In this document: one piece after another, positions 22,601 through 34,600 of the stretch
Layout of the letters: every line of letters begins with the position of its first letter
Position numbering within the stretch: position 1 is the stretch's first letter
Assembly: GCA_963682025.1 (NCBI GenBank)
Contig: OY821520.1
Location: 138,268,738 to 138,332,737 of the forward strand
DNA length: 64,000 nt
Direction: 5' to 3'
Source: Cordilura impudica
Lineage: Eukaryota > Arthropoda > Insecta > Diptera > Scathophagidae
Program-made: the position numbers and the translations under genes
Notes under the pieces: generated by a model
Told to the model about the DNA's origin: nothing
The model's input: the letters and a program-made list of their open reading frames with translations, nothing else
Database searches by the model: none

Positions 22601-25600
22601 AGTCGAAGCCCGATAAAAGCAACTGCTACCGATACAAGCAGCCGAACACCGACACCTTTCGGAAAGAGCGTTTCCACTATTCTACCATCTAGATGTGGGC
22701 ATGTCCTTCGTTCCTTTAAAAAAAATTTAGAGGTTGCCTTACAAAAATGGCTTTAATTCCGGTGTTTTTTGCCCGATCAACTTGTTCCACCCCTCAAAAT
22801 TTTTAGGAAAGACGCAGCTATATATATTTTTTGGAAAATTTTGAAGAATGGGGTTTTTTGCTAGACCAAGTTTTAAAAACAAACATCGTTTTTTAAAATA
22901 ATCTTTTTAAATTTTTGAATTTTTTTTTTTCAAAATATTTTTTTATAAAGAGATTCAAGTCCCATATATTTGAAAAAAAAAATCATATTTCTAGCTTTTA
23001 CCGTTTTAAAAATTTTTGACTTTGAAAAAAACCCGATTTTCATCATTAAAAGCTTATAAACCCTACAAATGATTTTTTGCAACCTTTTCTAAGCATAAGG
23101 TCTCTCTCCACTGCTTTTTATCCGAATCGGAGATATAGTGATTAAAAAGTATTTGTTCACTTGGACTGCCACATATATGTTTTTTAATTTTGCGCATTTA
23201 TTTGTGGTTAAACGAAAAAAAAAAGAATTTTTTTTTGCAAATCATGCATAATTTTTTAACACAGAACATACAAAATTAATACAAAAACAATTCTATGTTT
23301 TTAAGTTTGTATATTTATTTGTGGCTAAACGAAAATGAATACAAAAACAATTCTATATCTTTTGAAGTATGTACATTTATTTGTGGCTAAACAAAAAATA
23401 TAAAAAAAAAATTATTAATAATCAATTAACTTTACAAAAACAATTACACATTGTTATGAAAATTAAAAAACCATCATTTTAAAACCCCTCCTTCTCCAAA
23501 AAGCGCCAGAACCCGCATAAATATACTACTATACGAAAAAACAAAAAAAAATTTTTTCTTTTTTTTAGATCATCACAACTATTATGAAAATCAAAAATTC
23601 ATAATTTTAAAAACCACCAAAGCAAAAGTCATCATTTTATAAAACCAAAATCAAAAACCATCATTTTAAAAAACCCTCCTCCTCCAAAAAGCACCAGAAC
23701 CCGCATAAATATTATAGTTAGGTAAAGAACCTTTATTAGTTACTAATTTCTGTATTTTTTATTTATTTTTATCATAGTTTTAGTTACAAGGTACTTTTTG
23801 TCTCCTGTAGAAAGAACGATTTACAACATCACAAATTATGACCATCGAATTGATAGATCCGTTTTTAAAACTTACTTGGTATTTTTAGTATTTGCATGAC
23901 CGTCGACAGCTGTTGATGCTGATATGTTCAAGCTTAGCATGGATCCATTTGAATACAAACTGCCATTAAATAGAGAATCGCGATTATGTGAGGATTCAAG
24001 TTGACTCATTTTTGGTAAATTCATGGCATCATGCGATAATTTTGATCTATAAAAATTTAATAGTAATAGTAAATTATATGTAATACTCGGACAACAAAAG
24101 GTTCGTACAGACTACAAACACTGTAATAATGGTTTTTCTATATATTCCCATCAATTAAAAATATTTTAGTAACTTTTGTTGATAGCTTATAAATTCTACC
24201 CTGCGTTTATGAACGTTTCCCTTAAATCGGATTTATGATTTTATAAAATAGAGAATATCAAATCTGTTCGAATGTAAATAAAAAGCAATGCCCTCATACA
24301 TTTTTGCAATTTTTGATGGGGGTTTATCAAACTTAATTTACTTTTAATTTTTTACTTAACATAACTAAACTTCATAATCTTAACAAAATGTTTACAAAAT
24401 ATTTGATTTCATGCAAATACAACGGAACTTTTTTTAATTCATTTCTAAAATTTGGGATTTTAGAAAAGGATGCTCCACCAATTTTATCAGAACTTGAGAA
24501 TAACTTTACCAATTTTGTTGCAAAAACATCAACAAATTTTAATTTAAATTACCTCTAAGTTATGCTGATATCACATTTTATCCATAAGAACGGGAATGAA
24601 AACCAAACCCGAACACGTTTCAACACTGAGAAAGCAAATTGGGCAAAGTTCCAACAAACGCTTAACAATACACCACATATTCAACTTTCATATCACTCTA
24701 ATAAAGAAGCGGCTCGGTTACAAAAGATTATAATAGCTGCCGCTAATACAGCTATACCTCACTTTAAAAATAGGAAAAACAAGAAGTTTACATATTGGTG
24801 GAACAACGAGCCCTTCGCGACTCTAAGTAAAAATGTTAAACAAATTCAAAAAACATCTTATCTCAGAAAATAGAATCATCTGTAAAAAAGCTAACGCTCT
24901 TTTGAAACTAAAAGGCAAAGCAGCTAAAAAAAACTCATAGTTTACATTTACTAGTGAAATTAATCCAATCACACCAATTAACAAAATCTGGAACAACTTG
25001 CGTAAGCTAATTAGCATAAGCACATCCAACCAGTTCGTCATATTATCCATGACAACCAAACTTTATATGATCCAGTAGATATTGCTAACTTTTCGCGGAT
25101 AAATGGTCACAACGATCCCGTGACGACAACTTCAACGAATCTTTCAAACTAAACAAAAAGTTGTTAAATATCACCACCAATAATTCTGAATAATTCTGCA
25201 TAATGGTTAGAAATAGATATACATTACTAAAGGGGAAACCCCCTGGATTTTATAAAATAAACTACCCCATGCTTAAAAATCTACCTCTTAATACAAAACA
25301 TCATCTACTTCAACTGTTTAATACAATCTTCAACACTGGTATAATTATTCAGCAATGGAAAACGTCTACAATAATACCAATACCCAAACCTAAGCAGGAT
25401 ATATCCTCTCTAGACGAATTCCGTCCTATTTCCTTGGTCCCATTTACATCTAAACTCCTTCAAAAAATAGTCGCCACAAGAATCATATGGTTTCTCCTAA
25501 AAAAACAAACTTTTAGGCACTAACTAACCTTTAAACCAAATAAAGGAACATTAGACGCTCTTATATACTAATTGGACGCTCTTATAATCGCTTCCACTCT

Positions 25601-28600
25601 TTTCCACAGAAATCATTTATCATTTATTTCTATAGATTTTAAAAAGGCGTTCGATCGCGTCGGTATACATACCATAATATCTCAATTAAACGAATGGAAA
25701 TTGGGCAATAAAATAATCAAATTTGTATATAGTTTTCCAGGGTTCGCCAAAAGTCGTGAAATATGCGTGAACACGCTTTGAAGACCTATTTCACCCCTCA
25801 GAATTACTCTCATGCATGAATTTTCACGCATCGACTCATCATGATTAAAATTTTAAAAATCAATTCCAACTCCGTTTAATCGCCGATACTTCGACAATCT
25901 CAGTGTCCCACTGCGCATGCGTGACTTCTACTCAAAGCCATCTAGTAATGATTCAACGCGGTCTTATTTCTAGCTAGAACGCATGCACGATTTTCATCTC
26001 TAGAGCTACCAAGACTGGTTCTCGGCATGCTCTTTTGCGCAAAGATTAGAGAAAATGGGCAAAGAGCCTGGAAAATATTTAACAGCCTTTTTGGATGAGA
26101 TGAGAGATAAAATGGTTACTACAGGGACATAAAAATTTCTTCCAATAACCTATTACAAAATAGTTTTCAGAAAGGAAAAAAACGTTTTTTTATGCACACT
26201 GGTAAAGAACCTTTATAAACTGTTTGACGATGACACCATTTTTACATTTTTAAATTTCGACTTGGTGTTGAACCCATCTGCTCCTCCATCTAAGAAATCT
26301 GTTGATGAAGCCATGGATAGTTTGATGAAAAGATATTGCAATAAATAACTATACGCTATATATAATAGCATTCCTTCTAAACAGGATAAGTTGCAGGATG
26401 AATGGTATGAAGTGAAATTTATGTTAGAAAAATACAAGGCCAAAATGGACATTCAAAAATTTTGCAAGTCGATTTGCAAGTCAAATGAGCTGGGATGTGC
26501 TGAGGATGAGGAGTGCATGTAAGCACAGTACATGAAATAGTTAATGATTACCTTAACTTTACGAGTCTCTACCGCAGCTTGCGAAAGAGGATTTTCATGC
26601 CAAAACCGCGTAAAGAGTGATAAGCATGCCAGACTTAGTAATAAACATGTGTAAATCCTTTCAAGGACTTCTTGCAAAGGCACCCTTTTTTATTTGAGTA
26701 AAGAGAATGATGTTGTTTAATGTGACATGGATTTCGTTACTGCTGTAAAAAAGTGGGAAAAAAGTAAATGTACCACAGTTTTATTGATGCATATCACTGT
26801 TAAATATCACTTTGTCATGTTTAAAAATAAACAGTAAAAATTAATTTAGTCAAATTTATTTTGCCGTAGTTTTAAAAATACTCTTTAGTTTATAAAAACA
26901 CCCCCTTAAAATTTTAGGAAGGGGTGAAAATACCCTTTGAAAATTCTGAACTGGCGAACACTGTAGTTTTCTATCAAATATGGATCGAAGTCTACAACGT
27001 TCACTCATATATAAAACCTCTTTACAATGACTTCCCATAAGGTTCACCCCTTTCAGTCGGTTTATTTCAGATCGCTACCAATAAACTAAACAAAATCATT
27101 TCGAACAATAAATACTTTCAGCATGTCATCTACGCCAATGATTTATACATAATCTCTAAACAACTAAAAAATATTAACTTCCAAGTAGTCGATACGCTTT
27201 TTACTTCCATAGATGATTGGTGTAATAACACAGGGGCAAAAATTTCAATCCCGACAACAAAATGTCTCCATACATGTAAGAAGTCTTGTGGCACTCAAAA
27301 TATCTCATGGTAGATTCCCTAAGAATACTTGACTTTATACTCAATAAAAGCTTTACATGGACTTCACACATCAATAATTTAAAAATATCTCTCCAACATC
27401 GCCTAAACCTATTCAAATGTTTAGCAACCAATAAGAGTAACTCTCATCTCATTTTATCAAAACTGGACTATGGACTAGTTATATATGTTAAAGCCTCAAA
27501 AACTCAATTAAAACAAGAGTTTTAAATTGGCTCGACGATATTGCTGGTGGCCTAAAAACGATGATCATATTTTAAACCTAGTTTCATTTTGCTCCGTCTG
27601 TAATGCTTCCAACAAATGAGTTTTCACCGTGGGCTCAAGCATCGCAACCATTGGCAAAAAATTCATTTGGATTTTGCTGGGCCTTTCGAACTATTTATGT
27701 GACTCATTTGTGTGCACTTTTTTATAATTTCCTTTCATAATTTCCTGGAAAATAGCACAGCTCTTTCAACAATTAGAGGACTCCAGAAAATTTTTTCTAT
27801 CGAGGGATTACCAGAATGTATAGTTACAGACAATGGTACGCAGTTTACTTCACATGAGTTTCAAACTTTTTTCAATATTCACGGGATAAAACACCTTACA
27901 ACAGCTCCTTTTCATCCAGCGTCTAATGGTCAAGCTGAACGGTTTGTAAAGACCTTTAAGACTTCAATGAAGAAAGAAATTATGGATGGTAAAAACATAC
28001 AAAATTCTCTAATAGCCGATCTCACTACTTACAGAGCCACTCCAAATGCCATCGAAAAATCGCCAGCAGACCTTTTACTTGGGCGTCAACCTCGTATACT
28101 ATTATCACTTCTACAGCCCACTGTTTCCACAAAATCAAATACCTCACCTTCACCGCATATTTGGAAACATGTTGTATCTGGTTAATGTTGGATTTGATAA
28201 AATTCGTCATACGTCATTGTTATGTATTAATCTGGTATCATTTTATAGTATTTTAATGTAGACAATCTGGCAGCACTTGGTTGCTAGGTTCAGTCAGGTT
28301 TTTTAACTTCTTTACAATAAGATTTAACATTGGTGTCAGAAGTGGGATAACGAAATGCCTTTAGAATCTGCAGATCTACGAGCACACTCTCAATTATTAA
28401 CAGATGCCATACAGCAATCCGCAACACGTGCTGCACAGGAGGCTGCTACAAATATTTCACAAAATGTAACTACAAGAACGTCAACACCACCTGTTTCTAT
28501 TTCGGGATACAAGTCAGGCGATTACACATCTGTCCAGGACTATTTTTTGCGTTGTGAATGGGTATTCCAGTTAAGCCGGGTATCAGAAAATGAATATAAA

Positions 28601-31600
28601 AATTACATCCTTGTACATATGGGTACAGAGCTAAATAAAGCACTTCAAATTTTAATCAGTCCGAAAGTTCCAGAAGACCTTACTTACGATGAAATAAAAG
28701 CAACGCTGATTCGTCATTTCGACAAAAAGAAAAATCAATATGCAGAAAGTATAAAATTTCGTCAAATTGTGCAAGAGAAAGGTGAAAATGTGGCTAAATT
28801 TACGCTGCGGTTAATGCAATGAGCTACTCACTGCAATTATGGCAATTCTCTAGAGCGGATGCTTACCGAGCAAATGCTGTATGGGCTGGAGTCTAGAAGC
28901 ATTTGAGATGAGATTATTGGAAATGAAAAGTGCTTCCACTCCTTTGATGGAGTCCACGTTTAAAGTGGGTTATAATTCTACAAGGTTTAAAAATAGACCG
29001 GAACATAACACAGCAAGGCGGCCAATGCAACTAAAGAGGAACATCACGAATGAAGACCGAACAGTCAATTTAAAGTGTTATGAGTGTGGCGGCAATCACA
29101 ACAGAAACCAATGCAAATTTCGTAAGGCCACATGTTATGCTTGCAACAAAACGGGCCACATTGCAAAAGTGTGTAAATCGTATGATGATACAGAAAGTGG
29201 TTCCGAGTTAATTCAACGCTTAAATAAAGTAGGTGGTTCAGATAAAACATGCTCGAGGTAATTTTAAATGGATTCGGGTGCTCCATGCGGAATAATAATC
29301 AATATTTCGATCACTTATTGGCAATTTTAAAATATTTAAAACAGGCCGGAAGTTTACAAGCTATACAGGACATACAGTTACCCTCATTGGCCGGGTGGTG
29401 GTGAATGTAAGGTCGGCCGTAAGACCCGAAAACTTAATATGTACGTCGTTGATGGTGATTATGATTCTTTATTTGGTAGAGAGTGGATACAACAATTCGT
29501 GAACGAGATTGATTTTAGGAAATTATTTTCTGCGTCGGAACCGGTTAAGGGTATTAAAATGGATACCCCACATTTGTCACCAGGTGAAGCTCTAACTTTA
29601 CAACGAATTCTTTGCCGTTTTGATCATATTTTTAGCGCGTCTGCTGGTAAGTTGGATATCCCACCTATTAAACTGCATTTAAGACAGGATACAAAACCCT
29701 TGTTTGCTAGGGCAAGAGAAATACCATTTGCTTTAAGGGAGCAATACGATGCTGAAATTGATAAGAAAATTGGTTCGGGTTTTTACAAAAAGGTTGATTT
29801 TTCTGAGTGGGCATCGATAACGCACGCCGTTTCTAAAAAAGATGACAAGATTCGAATTACAGGGAATTAAAAACCAACCGTGAACCCTAGAATGATTGTA
29901 GACGAGCATCCAATTCCCGAACCGGAACATATCTTTCCCATTTGGAAATTGATCAGGATTTGGGGCATGCCCTAACATTGAACATCCCGACTCACGGTCT
30001 GATTCGACCCACTTGTGCTCTCTATGGTGCTGCTAATATACCAGCAATTTGGCAGCGGGCTATGGAATCGGCCTTGCAGGACATTTCGAATGTTTGAATT
30101 TTTCGATGACGTTTTAATTTATGCTATAGCTTTGATAATTTGCTATCAGTTTTGGAAACTACGCTACAACGGATGCAGGAAAAAGGGTTGAAGTTAAACC
30201 GTTCAAAGTGTGTTTTTGCTGCCCCAGCAATAGAATTTCTGGGCCATAAAATTGACGAAAGTGGAATTCATAAATCCGACAAGCATGTGGGGGCGGTAAG
30301 AGATGCTCCAAAACCTACTAACCATGATGAGTTGCAACTGTTTTTAGGTAAAGCGACCTACCACGGGTGATTCATACCAAACCTATCTGCACGCAACAGC
30401 CCACTTCGAGATGTATTATTGACAAAACCTTTTAGATGGACTTCTGATGCAGAAAGAGCGTATACGGATATTAAAAACGAATTAATATCACATCGGGTTC
30501 TGACGCCGTATAACCCGGATCTGCCACTCCTCCTTGCCACGGATGCTAGCCAAATAGGTGTGGGCGCAGTTTTACCCCATCGATTACAAGATGCTCGCGA
30601 AAGATCCATAGCATATGCAAGTCGTACCTTGAGCACTACGGAACGTAAATATTCACAAATTGACAAGGAGGCACTTGCTATGGTATGGGCCGTGAAAAAT
30701 TCTTTCTTTATTTGTACGCTCGACATTTCACCCTTATCACGGACCACAAACCGCTAGCTCAAATTTTGGACCCCTATAAGTCACTGCCAGTATTATGCAT
30801 CAGCCGCATGGCCAACTATGCTGACTTTTTAACAAATTTTGATTTCGATGTTATGTTTAAGACAACTAAGGCGAACGCAAATGCAGACTATTGCTCAAGA
30901 GTGGTTAAAGAAGATAGTGTGAACCATATGATGCAGTCAACAGAATTCGACGAGTTTGACACATTTGTAATAAAACAAATTGAACAACTACCAACAAGTG
31001 CTGATAAAATTGCCTCTGAAACACGGAAAGATGAAAGATTAGGAGCCATCGTAAAAATTCTGGAGAATGGCAAATCACTTCATTCATACGGTTATAAGTC
31101 ACCTGAAATCAATTCTAGAATCGCTGGGAATTGCTTGATTTTCGAACATAGAGTAGTTATCCCTGACAAGCTTCGGCCAAAAATTTTTCAGCTGTGAAGA
31201 CTGTGCCAAATTTGCAAATGATCCCCCCAAGTTTTGAGAGCATCACTGGCATTACCCCAAAGGCCCATGGGAACGCATTCATGTAGATTATGCTGGTCCA
31301 TTTCTTGGTTCAATGTTGCTGATAGTAACGGACGCTTATAGTAAGTGGATTGAAGTCAAGATAACGTCTACAAGCACTTCTGATTTCTATTTTGGACGAG
31401 TTATTTGCTGTCTATGGTGTTCCAGTGACTGTTGTTTCGGACAATGGATCATGTTTTGCCTCATCAGAATTCAAATAATTTCTTACCATTGTCGGTGTGA
31501 AATACCACAAGTTTACAGCACCATACCATCCATCCACTAATGGCCAGGCGGAGCGATCAGTACAGACAGTAAAAACGCATTGAAATCGTTAGGCGCAAGT

Positions 31601-34600
31601 AAGAATGATCTCCAGAACCACCTAAATCTATTTCTTCGACAATATAGAATTTCCCCACATTCGACAACCGGTAAAAGTACATCGTTATTATTCCTGGAAT
31701 GTTGTTTTCGTACTCGTTAAGACCTACTTCTACCTCAAGATTTCACTACAGGAATGGCGGATAAGTAGTACATGCAGTTCAACCCTTCATTTCGGTCGTT
31801 GGAACCACTGCAAAATGTTTATTTTCTTTCAAATAATACGCGGATGAGCAAGTGGCTACCTGGAATTTACATTACAACATTCTGTAGGCAGGTAAACGTA
31901 TAAAACGCCACATTGACCAGATTAAGAGAAATGTCGGTGTGAAGGAGAATCCTGACAAAGCTAGAAATCTGGAGTACAAAAGTGCTAGAAGAGTGAATCG
32001 TAGACAGCGGTCTCATGCGGAATTTGGAAATTCGACAACGCCACCGCAGCTTAGTATTGAGGAATAAAGTATTGGTTCAGCGATAAATTTTTCAACACCC
32101 CAACGAAACTTTCCTATTAGTGATCAGTCGCCATTGGTAGCTGGCTACTCTACACCCCAGTCAACATTTATGGGATTTGATTCAGAGAGAGACGATGATG
32201 ATAATGAACGGGGGCAGCCTCAGAACGAAATTAAACACGAAGTTGAACCGGACAATCCCGATGGCGAACCAAACATGGCCAGCCGAAAGGAAGCTGTTCC
32301 ACTACGCAGATCGACCAGGATGCGGAAACCCAGATTAATATTTTCACTATGATTAGCTGCTACGTGGAGGAAGAAATTTTATGTATTAATCTGTATCGTT
32401 TTATAGTATTTGAATGTAGACAATCTGGCAGCACTTGGTTGCTAGTTTCAGTCAGGTTTTTTAGGTTTCTTTACAATAAGATTTAACAGTCATAAAAATC
32501 AACTTCGTCCTTGTAGAAGTCAACAATCAAAAACATCTGAATCATTTCAGTATTTAAAAGCATCGCAACTCCTATCGAATACAAATTCTTCGTTACATGT
32601 TGAAAAACCCCAATCTAGTTTTGAAACCTTAAATGATAATATTTTAAGTCCTAATCCACCTCTTTATTCACAGATAAAACATGCAAATTCCACAAAACAT
32701 AATCAGCGACGATCAACTCGAAGGAAAAGACCTAATTTTTACTCACCGGAAGTACGTAAAAAATTGGCGAAGAGGAATTGATATGTTTCTATTTTATACT
32801 TTGCTTTATATATATCAATTATTACATTCAAAGATATTTTGTTTGGTATTGAAATATTTGTTGGTTTGATATTTCGTTTTTCCTGAAAACGTTTTCATTT
32901 AAATTTTAACTACTAATTTCATTTTTTTTTTTTTAAGAAAAGATTTTATTGGATATAATTTTATAATATATGTATGTCCTTCTACAACAAATTTAAGTAA
33001 AAAACCACTGCAGCACCTAAGTAAAAATTTGTATTTGCCTTCATAATTTATTACGATTGTAAATCTTGTAAATAAATAAATAAATAAATAAATAATCATT
33101 TGTAATATACCAAACATTTTCGGAATTATTCAAAATGAAATGAGGAAAAAAATGTTTTTCCCAAAATTTAAATATTTTTTTTTAATTCATAAAAAATCGA
33201 AAATGGCAAAACCTGACATTTTTTATTGTCGAATCATAAAGCAGCATACACTCCAAATAACAAGAGTTATATACAATACAAATCTATGGGTATATGTTGA
33301 TTTTATTCTTAATGAAGAGAAAGTACCTGTTCTTGACAAAAATTACGAATGTTTATTTAGTTTAGTTGTTTTTTATTTTTATAAAATACTGTGAACTCCA
33401 GTTTTTGATTCTCTTATAAGGAACCAAATAAAATCTCCCATCATGTTTTTGTTCCATATCCATGATAACTTTGCTCCATGGGCTTAAGTTGTCTCTGAAA
33501 TCGTTTGGAATAAGTCCAAATGCGAATGAAAGAAATGTATTTTTAAAGACATATTAACGCATGAAATTATAAATTTTTACGCCTGAAATTAGCTTTACTA
33601 TACGAAAAACTTATCAGTTATATATACTTCCCGGTATCTGAATTTTTTACTTGTGCAAGCTTGATATGTAATGGTGGCATACTCATTTTTGATTAGGGCA
33701 ACATGTTTTTATACTCTCCACCCGTGTGCAGAGGGTATATATAAGTTTGTCATTCCGTTTTTAATAATTAGCAAAAAAAATGTTGGACCCCAAACAATAT
33801 ATATATTTGTGATCCTTATAACAAGCGGAGTTGATATAGCGATGTCCGTCTGTCCGTCTGTGGAAATCACGATGACAACTTCAATCGGGCAGCTAGGGTG
33901 CTCGTTGGCAAAAAAAAATGATTCACTAACATTCTGAGAAGTTGCTATTTAAAATCGCCCAAATCGGTTGATTAGGGCCCGAGATTTGAATGAAGAACTA
34001 AAAAAAGTCTTGAAAAAATATGATTTTCTATGTTGTTCTTGTCACGATCACGTCCTCAATAGGACAGCTAGGGTGATCATTTTTAGTGAGAATGATTCAC
34101 CAAGATCATGGGAAGATTTCTATTTCAAAAATCTCTGAAAAAGTAAAAAAAAAATTAAAAATATGATGTTTCTATATTGTTTTTGTTGTTATTCTAAATG
34201 TTGTATTGTTGTCATAGTTGGACTTGTCGTTTTTGTGGTCGTTGTGGTAATGATATAATAAAAACTAACCCTTTGTACATTTTTTTTTATCAACTCTGGT
34301 AGAAAAATTTAAAAGTTTCCATTGTTTTGGCATCACTAAAAAAAATTTTTAGATAATTTTTATCATCGCCACGAGCCTGCGTGCAAAGTTTAAGATCAAT
34401 TGAGTCACGGGAAAGGGGGTTAAAAATCGATCCAAAATATTGTCGACAAGCAGAGAAGCAGACACTACGAGTTAATATTAAGGGAGTTAAAAATTCACCA
34501 ACATCTAAAGTAAATAATGTTAAACTAACTAGTTGTTAATAAAAAAAAAACAATGTATATTTACTAAACAAAATTTTATGTATTAATTTATTTAAAGAAA

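Larger units (their letters stand above)
28218..32488 (+). mobile_element. Inner gypsy-like LTR retrotransposon, 4271 bp
   Basis: Two 112-bp LTRs bound gag, protease, RT, RNase H and a partial integrase. GTCAT flanks both sides (28213-28217 and 32489-32493). It has no env. It is inserted in the integrase reading frame of another gypsy-like element. Stops, frameshifts and an integrase deletion make it defective. Confidence 0.93.
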
